Part shown: in pieces, positions 52,052 through 64,000 of the stretch | How the letters are laid out: every line of letters begins with the position of its first letter | Numbering within the stretch: position 1 is the stretch's first letter | NCBI GenBank assembly: GCA_029721515.1 | Contig: CM056559.1 | Span: 21,000,065 to 21,064,064 of the forward strand | From: Synanceia verrucosa | Taxonomy: Eukaryota; Chordata; Actinopteri; Perciformes; Synanceiidae | Direction of reading: 5' to 3' | DNA: 64,000 nt | Made by a program: the position numbers and the translations under genes | The notes under the pieces: model-generated | Databases searched by the model: none | The model's input: only the letters and a program-made list of their open reading frames with translations | Told to the model about the DNA's origin: nothing

Positions 52052-52075
52052 GTCGTTTTTTTTTTTTTTTTTTTA
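52052..52075. repeat. poly(T) run
   Basis: About 22 consecutive T residues stand just beyond the L2 3' end. Confidence 0.9.
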
Positions 52076-52380
52076 TCATTCAGTCATATTTAAATGATTA
52101 CACCATGTCTCCTTCCTGCCCCAAAGCTGGACACAAGTCCCCCCTTTCATGGCGCTTATAACATTTTTACGCCCTGAAACAACTCAGTGTCACTTCAGTT
52201 ATTATCATCCAGTATCGGCAAGAAAATGTATTGTATATAGAGGTTTCTCGCCTTTTTATATTATGATTATTATTTGTGACCCATCACAACACATTTCAAA
52301 TTAAAGCAAAGACGGTATCAAAGTCAGAGGGAATAATAATCTAATTGTGTATATGTTTTTGCTTCTTACTCGTCCTCAGG

Positions 52381-52562
52381 TTTGTTCTCGGAGGTGTTCT
52401 GTTCGGAGCCGTGGCCTGAGAACACCAGGACTCCACATAAACTGACATCCTTCAACTCTGCCTTTTACATCCAAAATGAGCTGACTACCAACACCAACAC
52501 TGTTAGAGAGGCCATGTAGCCAGCAGATGGCACTGTGGCTGCAGTGAGAGAAGCAACTGCAG
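52381..52562 (+). other. exon-like stretch of unknown transcript
   Basis: A good acceptor (ttactcgtcctcag) and a strong donor (actgcag/gtaagg) bound 182 nt with no long open frame. It could be an exon of a non-coding RNA or of a UTR. Splice signals are the only support. Confidence 0.25.
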
Positions 52563-55500
52563 GTAAGGAAACCTTACAGAGCAGACTGGAAACATGATGA
52601 TGATAGATTTCATGATAAATACAAACTAATCATGAGATGGAAGTGGGCTGAGTTAGAGCTCCAGGCAGAATAGGCAGGGGGGGTTGATATGGATTGTGTA
52701 AATGATATGATATTGATATAAATTATCGATGAGCTGAAACATATAAATGTATGGGTTTGTAATGGTTACTGTGGGTGGATTTTGCTGAGTGTCTCAGAGT
52801 GACAGGCTGAGAGCGAAGTGCTCCACTGAGCTCATGACTAACAAAGAAATGGCCTGTGGGTCACACACAGGCATCAATCTGCCAAGGATTTCAGAGCAGG
52901 GGCACACAAACACACACACACTAGCCCCTCAAGACATTTGCATGCTGGGATTAATCTATAATTCATTCAGTATAATCCATAGCTGTTTCCCCCTCGCTGT
53001 ATCTTGTGGCCACACAAATGGAAGCAGTTAGGACTGCCCTCTCTTTATGGTGGGGTAGCCAACTAAGCTGTCAGACCAAAATGCGTTATTGATGCTTTTT
53101 TCCTGGATCATGAATTATTTCCAAGAATTTTATGAGCAAATCTCTGGTAAACACTATACTTAATTGTGATTCTTTGTAGAGAAACTCAGATAAGTTGCCT
53201 AAGAATTTCTTTGGTTGACGACATAACAACGTTAACAAGAATTGATGCATAGCAATAACAACGTTTGACCCGTAAACTGGCCCTTAGTGGGCTTCGTTTC
53301 TTTGTACCTCTTTATCTTACCACTTAACCATTGTTGCTCCATGTACAGCCTCACTTGTTCTGACAGAACGCAGAAATGTTGACAATCTACGGATCTGTGG
53401 TTTGTAGAAACGTAAACTGCCACTAGGCTGTTTATCCTGATGACACCAGTGTGTTTGTAATGTTGATTAGAAAACAAGCAGCAGCGTTTCAGCAGCAGAA
53501 TGTGCTGGCCATTAGCGTCTCTTAATAAACAAGATATGGATGTTATGGTTATGACACAAATATTCGGTTGGCTAAGCTCACAATGAGAAGACAAAGAAGT
53601 AATAATGGCAATGCAGGGATATTATTTTATCAAGCCCTTTACTTCTTAATCATTCCAAAGCCACATTATGTTCATCAACCCAGTGGAAATGTTCCACTAC
53701 ACACAGTGCTGCACACTTCTCTGCAACACTGCTGTGAATAAAAGTGGCTCAGTTAGCTGTTGCAGTAATATATTGGCAGCCTCTCCAGTGCTGAGAAAAT
53801 GCAGCAGTAATATTCCAATCTTGAGGAACTGGTGTTCAGCAATTATAACAAAATCAATGTGGACAGAGATCCTGGTAGGCCATAAAGAGACAGATATCCA
53901 TCCTGAGAATATATGTGGTCGTATTTGTAGGAGTAATTGGCCAGCTTTATTACTTTAACGTAACTGTGTACTTTGACCTTGGAAAAGGTTCCCTTGGGAC
54001 GTATTGTAATGTAGCGAAGAGCCTTGTTATACAGTAAGTCGACAGTTATGTTGTAACATACATCAGTGCCAGCCTGGTAAGGAGGCTGGTCGCAGTATAT
54101 AGTAGTTTATGTTTATATACTATACATCTGCTTGGTTGTGTTCTGCAGCGTTTTTGTTCTCACGACTTTAAAAAAAAAATCTATTCCTGCCTGTTACATG
54201 TTATTCTTTCTTATTTATTTTAAACATGTAACAAACAACAAATAAAATGAACATTAAACATATAGTCAACTCAGATGCTCATAAACAATGTCAGTAAACA
54301 ACATAAACAAATGCACTTGACAAGGAATAGAATGCACATTGAAACACAGAGGTACAAGCACAATGCATTTTTGACTTAACATTTCCTCTTAAAATAGAAT
54401 AACATTTTCTCTTACAGTAGAATTTCCCATCTCTGTCTCTATATATTAATTTCTTACTTTTAAATATTATTTGTGCAGTCTTAAATTCAACCACATGCAT
54501 GTGACTTTAAATCAGCGTGTTTGTGATATCCTACATGGTTAGCTATGTTATATGCATAATAAATATTAATTCTACTGAAATGTCTTGTCACTGGGGTCAC
54601 TAGACATTACTAATAGAAATACACATTGTCCTTCCTGTAATAAAACTTGATTATTATTAAAAAAAAGAACCAGATACACAGAAATACATTTAATATTTTT
54701 ACTTAAATAAAAGCAGCATTACCACAGTGAAGATATACCCTGTTACATGTAAATTTTCTGAATTCATAAGTTCAAAAGTATTGGCATCAAACTATAATTA
54801 AAGTACCAAAAGTACTCATTATGCAGAATGTTCCATATCAGCTTGATAGACTGTGAATTTACCCCCAGGGATCAATAAAATCTCATTTTAATCAGGGCTG
54901 CACAATGAATCAAGTGTTGATGGAGATTTTGACTTCCTGCGTAAAATAAACATGATTGACTGCGTATTGACGTTTAAAACGTGCTCCCCTCACAGAAAAC
55001 ACCTCTGCATATCAAATCCAGTGCTTCCTAGTGAACTGCCAGCCACCAGCCAGAGATCAAAACCTTTTTTGGAAACCCTGCCAGCCATGTATGTCCATAT
55101 AGGAACATATATGAACATTATCCATCATCCATATACAGGATTTATCATTATAGACATCACAGAGTGACCATTTACGGACCAGTCATACACAGTTTTGAGT
55201 CTTATTTGTAACTTAAGTTATCAACATACCAGAAAATGTGAATACTCAAATACATCAAAAGTACCTCAAAATTGACAAAAAAAAATCATCAACAAATAAA
55301 AACAGAAAAAACTAAAATAACACAATAGTAAATCAATTCAGACAAGTTGAAAACAGCTTCTAAATACACCTCCACTTATTATTATTGTGGTCCAGCATAA
55401 TGCTGAGGCGTCTCAGTAGCTATTTCTGGCCTGGAACCAACATCTGCATCAACACGACTAGCGCTAACACTGGAGATGGGATGACGCAGAGCTCTGCCTC

Positions 55501-56910
55501 GCAGCGCTGTACACACTGAAGTGATGTAAACTCCACAGGACCTCAATGCAGATGGTCGCTGCCAGAGGCACAATTTGTACCTTCATCTGTCATTGACGAG
55601 CTTTGGTTAATTAATCCAGCAGTGTGATGATGTAACTAAACTTTAGGGCTCTGTGTAAGTTAAAAATTCTGTATTTGAGTGTTACTGAAGCTGTTTGGCT
55701 GCAGAATACTAAGGGGAAAAATAGGAGGAACAACCTGGTCGTCACATAAGATGTTGGCATTATGCATTTTTGCAAACTATGGATATGTTGAATGTTAATT
55801 CTGACCAAAGATAAATTTCATATCAGCCTTACAGAAACATACAATGTCATATGGTTCATGGTTTGTGCTAAATACAGCACATAACAACTATCCTGAGCTG
55901 ACTCTCTAATGTAGTGCTTGGTTTCTGTTTTGACCTGCATTCTGTGGACTTTCTTTTTATTTACGTTATTATACCACGTAAAGTTCAGTAAGGGCACGAC
56001 ACAACTTGCTCTGCCCAAAAGTAAAAACATCCATGTTGAAAAAAAAAAATAACTACATCAATGTACAATGCCAACATTTAGCCTGGTAGAAAAGCTAACG
56101 TCTGAACACAATCAACATGGATAATACAAACTGTTCAAATTCATGTGAATAAGTTGATGTCTGTTCACTTTCTACTGCCAAGCTTCACCCAGCTCACCGC
56201 TGCCTTAAATGTGTTGATTTTGTAGATATGAATCAGTGTTTTACACTAGCAGCTAACTGAAATCTAGAATTAAGAATTACTGGCTCAGAAGAATGGTTTT
56301 GGTTATAATGAGAATTAAACATGACTGTGCATTTATCTCTCCTCGGCTCACTGAACTTCTACCTAATGAGTTTAATTCAGCCTCAGAGAAAGTTTTACAT
56401 CATGACTTTCTTTCAGAATTAATCTGGAGCAGAACAAGATGGGGATTTATTTTAATGTTCCCGTCACTCATGCACTCTTAACAGACACTGAGGACTTTAC
56501 TATTTTCTGGGTCATGACCCATCAGAGACCATGTGAGTCAAATAAGCACTGAGAATATCGCAGCAGGAGAAACACGTGATACATGACGGAAATGTGTTAT
56601 CCTGCACTCCACTGAACATGCTCATCACTGCCTCAGGTGACAGGTACGAGAGGATTAGTAAGTGTGTAATTAAACTCCCTCTTATTCTGGATAATGACAT
56701 ACTAATTGGAAGCAGAGTGTGAGAATTCGTTCACATCCGTTCTTGTGAATATGATAAAAACCAGCCATCAGGGATCAGCAGCTCATCATGAAGACACAGC
56801 TCCTCGATTTTTTTTAAATGCCTTCAAGACATTTTTTTGTCACAGACATTTTTATACTAAATAACGACTGACATTGTCATTCGCTGTTCGATATAATTTG
56901 CACAAAAAAC
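52563..56910. other. intergenic, nothing recognised
   Basis: This is A/T-rich DNA with scattered short frames. No family was recognised, and no repeat is shared with other parts of the window. Confidence 0.5.
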
Positions 56911-57430
56911 TAGGGTTGTCAAATGATTATTTTTTTAATTGTGATTAATTGCAGGATTTCCATAGTTAATTGCAATTAATCCCATTTTTATTGTACATTC
57001 AATTATCTTATTGACCATTTCCTAGCAGTTCTTCATCATATTATCAATGATTGTCCAATCAGTGATGTCAGTATGAAGTTGGTCTCTTAGATCAGAGTCT
57101 TCATGATGTTGACTGGTCTGCAGTCAGCTGACACCTATTTAACAAGTGCTGTAGTTAACTCCTTCATTTAGTTTCATCCTCAGCTCTGTGGACACTTGTA
57201 TACTCCAAAATAGTAGTTTGAAGGACTTGGTAATATTTAATTTCAGGAGTTTTTTTTTTTAAATAAAACAAATATTGTTATTATTATTAATAATATTTTT
57301 ATAAAATAAAACCATGACCGCAGCAGGACTGCTAGCCAGGGTGCATCTATGCATAAACAGCAGCATGCAATTTAAATAAATAAAAATAAGTGTTGTGCTT
57401 TAACTTTAATCTAATTGCGATTAACATTGA
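56911..57430. mobile_element. possible second hAT-like remnant
   Basis: The left end ctagggttgtcaaatgatta with gtgattaattgcagg and gcaattaatccc, and the distal ctaattgcgattaac, resemble the 62409 element's end motifs. The borders are uncertain. Confidence 0.4.
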
Positions 57431-57488
57431 CACTGACTGGGAAAGCCTCATACAGTAATTCAGGGGTAGGAAGCTACCATGCACCAAT

Positions 57489-57951
57489 TCAGGGACCTAA
57501 AAGGCTCATGGACTGCAGGAAGTTTTCCACCATGTGACCCCTGGTATGAAAGGTTTGGACTCCTGCCTCTCTAACTTTTTCCAGCAGAGCACCATGACTC
57601 CTGACTTGGAGGTGCTGACTATCAACGGCTTCACATTTAGCTGCAAACTCCCCGTAGTGCGAACAAGAGATGAAGAGCACCAGAACTGCCTCCCCTCAAA
57701 GAATGCCTGCAGCAAGACTCACCGTGAACTCCTGAAAAGGAGGGAGCTCATGTGCTGTGCTGGGCAGATTGCTTGTGCTTTCCTGAACTCTAACTGTCCC
57801 CTTCATCACTGTGTACAATCTATTCTGTAGGAGATGGAGCATGAGTTATCCTGCAGTTTGTTTGCTGATAGCATCCTCTCTTCACATCGTTCATCTTACT
57901 CCCGGAGCTGACAGCCGACATCCCAACATGAAGTTCATACCAGGTAGCCAG
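57489..57951. other. unusually open, unassigned stretch
   Basis: Overlapping open frames exist on both strands. On the + strand a frame ending at 57951 reads MSYPAVCLLIASSLHIVHLT then PGADSRHPNMKFIPG and stops at a donor-like gtagcc, resembling a first exon with a signal peptide. On the - strand a 63-codon frame overlaps the left half. Base composition is higher in GC than the flanks. It may be a decayed coding or transposon fragment; no family was recognised. Confidence 0.25.
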
Positions 57952-58194
57952 CCTCTCTCTTCTTCTAGCCATGATTTTATCTCTCTGTTCTTTATTCACT
58001 TTTTTCTTTCAATTTCCATTTTTAGCCGACTAAAATTAATTCATGCAGAATTATTTAGTCTGTGTTGTTAATGACTGTGCTTCTTTCCTCTCTGCCCTTT
58101 CACACTGAAGCACAAGGCGTTGCAACAAAAACAACTTTCTTCCTTTCTTGCTTTTGGCGTGTAATTTTTACACCATGTAGTCATGTAGTACTGC

Positions 58195-58228
58195 GGTGTG
58201 TGTGTGTGTGTGTGTGTACATACATACA
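58195..58228. repeat. (TG)n-(TACA)n microsatellite
   Basis: A TG run is followed by TACA repeats immediately left of the Tc1 element. Confidence 0.9.
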
Positions 58229-58835
58229 TACACTATATTGCCAAAAGTATTCGCTCACCCATCCAAATAATCAGAATCAGGTGTTCCAGTCACTTCCATG
58301 GCCACAGGTGTATAAAATCAAGCACCTAGGCATGCAGACTGCTTTTACAAACATTTGTGAAAGAATGGGTCACTCTCAGGAGCTCAGTGAATTCCAGCAT
58401 GGAACTGTGATAGGATGCCACCTGTGCAACAAATCCATTCGTTAAATTTCCTCGCTCCTAGATATTCCACAGTCAACTGTCAGCTGTATCATAAGAACGT
58501 GGAAGTGTTTGGGAATGACAGCAACTCAGCCACGAAGTGGTAGGCCACGTAAACTGACGGAACTTTGGGATGAATTAGAGCAGAGACTGAGAGCCAGGCC
58601 TTCTCGTCCAACATCAATGTGTGACCTCACAAATACGCTTCTGGAAGAATGGTCAAAAATTCCCATAAACACACTTCTAAACCTTGTGGACAGCCTTCCC
58701 AGAAGAGTTGAAGCTGTTATAGCTGCAAAGGGTGGACCAACGTCATATTGAACACTATGGATTAGGAATGGGATGTCACTTAAGTTCATATGCGAGTCAA
58801 GGCAGGTGAGCAAATACTTTTGGCAACATAGTGTA
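58229..58835 (+). mobile_element. internally deleted Tc1/mariner element
   Basis: Terminal inverted repeats of about 30 bp start tacactatattgccaaaagt and end with the mirror ttttggcaacatagtgta, with TA at both ends. Inside are the start of the transposase (MGHSQELSEFQHGTVIGCHL, helix-turn-helix region) and, after a junction near 58560, its last 60 or so residues (LWDELEQRLRARPSRPTSMC through VDSLPRRVEAVIAAKGGPTS). The whole DDE catalytic core is missing, so it can only move if a full element supplies transposase. Confidence 0.93.
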
Positions 58836-59222
58836 TATGCTATAGTCAGAACAAGTGATGCAGAGTGAAAAGGAAGAAGGACCACTTATGACGGTCTATG
58901 GCAATGTTTTGTTTTCAATGCTATGTTAGTGATGTGACAAGTTTTACCTTAAACCGTAACATTTTTCCTGGACGTTTTCCTAAGTGATTTTGTTTCCTAA
59001 ACCTAATGGCGGACGTTGTCATAGTTTTGGTGCACCTCCATTCAGTCCACATTTCCTCATATGTATCATTATAATTTTCTCAACCGGCACTTTCTTTGAA
59101 TTCATTTTTCTCTTTTCACCCTCATTGACATCTCACTAAATTGTGTTTCCTCCAGAGCTCTTCCCTCTGCCTTATCATCGTCTCAAGCGTTCCATTTTTC
59201 TCCTTCATGTTCCTTCCATGGG

Positions 59223-59315
59223 CGGCACCTGCCTTCCGCCCTAAGACAGCTGGGATAGGCTCCAGACCCCCGCGACCCTATGAGGATAAGCGGTAGATAA
59301 TGGATGGATGGATGT
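59223..59315 (+). mobile_element. tRNA-derived SINE, copy 9 (head joined to tail, ~94 bp)
   Basis: The first few bases (ggcggcacc) are joined to the last 80 bp (ccctaagacagctgggatag to tggatggatg). The flanks atgttccttccat and atgttccttgcat suggest that it inserted as such and is still bounded by its target-site duplication. Confidence 0.82.
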
Positions 59316-60014
59316 TCCTTGCATCTCCTGCTCAGCTTCCACAATCTTTTCTTTTGCTTCCCTCTTGACTTCGTATCACCTTTCCCCTCCTCTCGTCTCT
59401 CCGTACTTCTACGTTTAATACATGCGACCATCATTTGCTCACTCTTCCTGAACTGAACCGAGCCACAGCAACATTTTTGGAAAACTAAACATGACTAAAG
59501 CTATAAATCAATACACAATTTTCCTGTGATAAATTGCCAGTACCAACACACATTTTTCACACTCGTGCCTGACCAGAGGTGGAGTAATTTGATGGTAAAT
59601 TTTTCAAATTTCAACACAGTAAAGAAACGTCTGAGAAAGTCTCTGTGTATACTTGCCCACCAGAATGCAGTGCAATGTTCTACCTCACCTTGTTTTAACA
59701 GAAACACAATTCTTAAAGGTCCGGTGTGTGGCATTTTAGGGGACATATTGGCAGAAATGTTATAATAATAATAATTCTTAGTATGTTTTCATTTGTGTGT
59801 AACTTGAAACTAACAATTGTAATTTTGTTATTTTAGAATACTTCATATTTTCATTATGAGGCAATCAAAAAGTTATAGTTAATCTACACACCATGAAAAA
59901 GTTTAAGTTATTATTGGACAACGCCATGGTAACAACCTCTCAATCAGCAGGTAGCCTTGTCCTAAAGCAACCACTATATCCACTTTATGGTTTGTTTGAC
60001 TTTAAATGGGGCCA

Positions 60015-60385
60015 TCCATCCATCCATCCATCCATTTTCTACCGCTTAGCCTCACATAGTGTCATAGGGGGACTGGAGCCTATCCCAGCTGTCTTAGGGT
60101 GAAAGGCAGGGTACACCCTGGACAAGTCTCTAGTTCATCACAGGACACAGAAACAGACAACCACTCACACTCACATTCATACCTACGGACAATTTAAATT
60201 AGCCAATTAACCTAATCCACATGCATGTTTTTGGATGGTGGGAGGAACCTGGAGTACCTGGAGAGAACCCAAGCAGACACGGGGAGAACATGCAAACTCC
60301 ACACAGAAAGGCCCCGGACCGGGATTCGAACCCGGTACCTTCTTGCTGTGAGACGACAGTGCTAACCACTACACCACCTTGGCCA
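60015..60385 (-). mobile_element. tRNA-derived SINE, copy 10 (full length, with target-site duplication)
   Basis: The tail (CCAT)n is on the left, and the B box (ggaatcg-type reverse complement of GGTTCGAATCC) and A box are on the right. An exact 11-bp repeat aaatggggcca flanks it (60004-60014 and 60386-60396). Confidence 0.93.
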
Positions 60386-60396
60386 AAATGGGGCCA

Positions 60397-62408
60397 TAAT
60401 TTACTAAATGAACATCAAGCTGTATTGAAGAAGACTTGAAACTAGAGACTGAGACCATAAACTCATGTTTACAATGTTTACTTAAGTGGGATCATTTTCT
60501 AATAGGCTGCTTCATAACCAGAGGAGTTGCCCCTGCTGGATAGAGGGTGACGCTGCACTGAAGCTTTAAATGTGCTCTAACAATTAGCACATCTCTTGCC
60601 AGCAGCGTTATGGTTCCGTAAAATTAAAATCATATTAATCTATAATCCCTGTTACTTTGTGTTCCTGGTCTCCAGACATGTTAAAGCTGTAACTTCTCCA
60701 CCAGCCTGTCCCTGATCTGATGTTGAGAAGGTGAAACTCCATTTGTTTTTGCGAACACTGCTTGTTTTGTTCCATAAACGCAATCGGTGTACAAAAAGTT
60801 TTAAGTGGCTGACCATTATCCTGCAGACTAATGTCTCAAAATATAAGTTCTGGTAATTCTTTATCCATCTTTTTAAGGTCAATCTGATTTCTGTCTTTCC
60901 CCTCTTCAGTGTGCCTTAGTTTGAGCTGATTTCTATCAGTCTGAAGTCGGTCAACCGGCCTGTAGCTCTGCTGATGAAGCAGTGAAGGACAAAGCTTCCA
61001 AGCTTTATCTGTCAGCTGCAGCCACAGCACAATGATCAATCAAAAGATTTCAAGTTAACAGTGATTGCTCACTCTTTAGCTTCCACTTCTGCTCCTCCTC
61101 CAGCTCCAGTATTTTCCTACGTTTTCCACATTTTCTGTCCTGAGTTAAGTCACTTTTTTCTTCATGTCTACTTTGCTGTCCCCATTCTGTGTCGTTTTAT
61201 CTGGCCTTGTCCATTCTTTTCCCAGTTGTCTGCTTCCTATAGCCAGATCGCCATGACACTCAAAGCCACTTATTGTACAGTACTTTCTTTTGTTTGTGTG
61301 TATCAGAGAAAGAGACTTGGATGGGATAGGAAATGGCCTCACACCAACTCAAGGCTGATTTAATTTAAATTCAGTGCAGCGGGCAGAGCTTTTTAGTGCT
61401 CTGTAGTTACCCTGAATATGCAGGAATGTTACAAGTAGTCTGATAGTATGTGAGTATGTGAGTGCAGTGGGAGCTGCTACCATCTGTTGCTGGAGACAGG
61501 TTCAGCTTGTCAATATGTTTCTGTCAATGAACATATTGAACAAATTGCTTTGTAACACTCATTTCCATATGCCAAAGAGCTCTGTGGAAAACAGTACAAC
61601 AGGATTGTCGTCATTTTTTTTAAACTTGAAAATACTTGATACCTTCTCAAAAGCCCAAAGATTTAAAAGGTATGTTTTTTTTTGTTTTGTTTTTTTTTAA
61701 AACGTGTGCCATGAATCATTTCGTTTCCTGAATCAACTAATGAGAGGTCAAGGGTCTCCTTTGAAAATGTCCTTCCAGTTTTTCCTTGCCAACAGTTTGT
61801 CAGTTTCGTGAGATATGTCGCTTCACACTAGCTCTAAAACTGATCCTAATACAGCCTCTGAAAGACAGTGAAGTTGGTCATGATCTTATTGTAAAGCCCT
61901 CTACATGCTGGTAACACTGTCAGTGTGGGCACGATGCTAAATATTGTGATCTGTGATGGCATCTAATGCCGAAAAACATTTGTTTTGTCCAATTTAAAAA
62001 AAATCCTCATAAATGCCGCCCAACTGTAGAGTACCACACATACTGTAATTCAGCATCATCACACAGTAATCAGTGTCTTCGCTGATGCGTTGGTCATTTA
62101 ACACTGAGCAGTGTTCAGGTAGCAGCGTTTTAATCTAATTCATGGCATCAATCAACCAGACATAGCTGCAGGTCACCTCATTTTATGTCATTATTATATT
62201 ATATTGAAATTCAAGATGGCTGCATTCCATTTAGCTGCCACTAAGTTTCAGGACTTACTTGTACATCTTTTTATTACTATTAACATTATCGGGTGGGATA
62301 CTTTCAGCTTAATTCATTCCCTGGCTTTGCTCTTTTTTTTTTAAATGTGATGTGTTTGGAAAAATAAGAAGCTAGGTTAAGCTGCAATATTCCTTTTATA
62401 TAATGTAT
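60397..62408. other. intergenic, nothing recognised
   Basis: No supported exon, RNA gene or repeat was identified between SINE copy 10 and the hAT-like remnant. Confidence 0.5.
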
Positions 62409-62813
62409 TTAGGGCTGTCTAAATTAGTGCGTTAACGTGATTAATCAGCGTTATCGCGATTATCTCTACCAACTCTACCAAATGTGTTGCCAGAGATGTG
62501 CCGGCAGGTCATGAAGCAGAACTCCCTTCAAAAAGTCAAGGAAACTAACAACACAGTTGTGACTAACTATCAAACATGCTGCATCATTTTTGAATTTCTC
62601 CAAGCTTCTCCTGTAATTTGGCAAACAAATAATCCACCAAAGAGAGATTCTTTTCATAAACACAGTGCTTTTTGGAACTAATGTTAGCACGTCTTTGGCA
62701 ACAAATTTTGGGCATTTCAGCCAAATAGAGTTACCGTCTTACAAATTAGAGTGATCCATCCATCCATGTTAAAGCGCTCGTATCCACATTAAAAATTCGA
62801 CAGCCCTAAATAT
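62409..62813. mobile_element. hAT-like MITE remnant
   Basis: The inverted ends tttagggctgtctaaatta and (reverse complement of the right end) atttagggctgtcgaattt flank about 400 bp. It has the gcgttaacgtgattaatcagc motif common in fish non-autonomous hAT elements. No intact transposase frame was seen. Confidence 0.6.
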
Positions 62814-62987
62814 GTTTTATCTGCCTGCACAGAGTGAGCCATGACTGCTGTTTTATGTTTCATACTTTTATACTGTTCATTTTTGATCGTTACCATAAGA
62901 CACTCCTGTCAGAGGTTGTGTGCCATGAAATTAGTTTTTTATCCTTATTATTTATCATTGTTACTAACATTTGTCTTTTTCCTACAG

Positions 62988-63047
62988 AAAGTGGATGTTG
63001 AATGGTGATGTGCACAAGGTTTCTTCATTTGCGTGTTCAGCAAAAGG
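62988..63047 (+). other. exon-like stretch
   Basis: Acceptor tttttcctacag and donor aaaag/gtgagt bound 60 nt. The frames are short. It may belong with the other exon-like stretches to a non-coding transcript on the + strand, but this rests on splice motifs alone. Confidence 0.2.
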
Positions 63048-64000
63048 TGAGTCAGTTTGTTTGTAAATATTTGTTTGAGGTCAAGGTTCAATCCAGGTCC
63101 ACCAACACAAGATGAATGGCTGATATGTGTTATGGAGCAGCTGAGATAAGAACTCAAGAGGAAAAATGTGGAGAGAAATGGACGACATTTACACATCAGT
63201 GACAAGATGAGAACAAAGACAAACCAAAGACATTGGTTTGTTCTGTTTTGTTTTCTCTCCTCCTTTTTGCTTTTATGTGTGTGTGATGATGGGAAAGCAA
63301 AATAAAGTGATGTTTCATCTACAAGGAATGTTAAATCATAACAATCATCCAAGAACACAAAGCAATGTGTTAGTTCCCTATATGTCTACAGATATTTCAC
63401 CAGCAGCATACAGTAAGTCATTAACCCAGGATCTGGTGCTTGAATTACTCCCAAACGTCAGTGCCTCTCCCCCTCCGCCTTGATATGATTTAATGATAAA
63501 CCACATGTTATTTATAGAGAGATTTCTCATGTACTCTGCTCATTTACATATCCTCCACAACAACACGATCGTCCAGCACTCACATGCCGGGACTCATGTG
63601 ATGCATCCCTTTGTTTAACTGCATGGAAGCTGGAGAGTGACTGCTGCTGCAGGTGCCTCCCTTAGCATTTAATACACTGTGCAGCGTGTGTGGGAAGTAC
63701 ATCCTGTTTGGTGATCTGCTCTAATTACCTGACTTAAGAGCCAGAGGTCATTGACTTTTATTTTTCATTCTGGGGTCGTCTGGCCAATCTGTTCGCTCCC
63801 CTCTTGTAGTTAACAGTATTTCCCAAAAGCTCCTGAAGGCATTTACTGCCAGGCGTCCTCTCTAAGATAATTGACGAGGCAGAGAGGTGAAACAGTGGTG
63901 TCTTTGCATGCATCCAGTAATAGTGTTTATTTCAACAGGGACAGACAGGAAAGCGAAACACATTCACTCAAGAAATACGTATTTGTCACAGTTTTTTTTC
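63048..64000. other. intergenic to window end, nothing recognised
   Basis: AATAAA stands at 63300-63305. Short frames have no recognisable homology, and no repeat was seen. Confidence 0.45.

Overview
The window is vertebrate nuclear DNA, almost certainly from a teleost fish. It holds intron-rich genes with GT-AG splicing, many CA/TG microsatellites, a tRNA-derived SINE with several copies, a Tc1/mariner remnant and a decayed L2-type LINE. No bacterial-type operons, tRNA or rRNA genes, or CRISPR arrays were seen. Only two protein-coding genes can be supported, both on the + strand.

1-28770: the alpha-actinin-4 gene (actn4), from intron 1 to its 3' end. The first coding exon lies to the left of the window. 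Every later exon was found by reading splice sites and frame: 21 constitutive-path exons from 6621 to the stop at 26761, plus two alternative exons (8b at 13264-13349 and 20b at 24584-24649). The exons seen encode 857 residues, exactly what human ACTN4 encodes after its 54-codon first exon, as I recall that protein. They comprise the two calponin-homology domains, four spectrin repeats, the EF-hand module and the C-terminal ESDL motif. The exon 8 pair changes the actin-binding domain. The exon 20 pair swaps a calcium-competent EF-hand loop for a damaged one. An 83-nt intron splits what is a single 231-nt exon in mammals.

28790-45040: about 1 kb downstream and on the same strand, a secreted matricellular SMOC-family gene (SPARC-related modular calcium-binding protein). 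It has ten exons and encodes about 445 residues: signal peptide, Kazal/follistatin-like domain, two thyroglobulin type-1 domains and an EF-hand extracellular calcium-binding domain. It is nearer SMOC1 than SMOC2 but diverged from both. Human ACTN1 and SMOC1 lie about 1 Mb apart on chromosome 14q24, so an ACTN4-SMOC pair may be the sister copy from the vertebrate genome duplications. The SMOC gene is heavily invaded. A 540-bp pyrimidine-only array abuts its start codon, a 2.3-kb 16-bp minisatellite fills intron 1, a palindromic MITE sits in intron 5, and a large inverted duplication flanks exons 8 and 9.

44470-64000: no convincing protein gene. It contains SINE copies with target-site duplications, an L2 remnant (49790-52040), an internally deleted Tc1 element (58229-58835), hAT-like MITE remnants, a CpG-bearing promoter-like patch near 49270, and a few exon-like stretches that could belong to a non-coding transcript.
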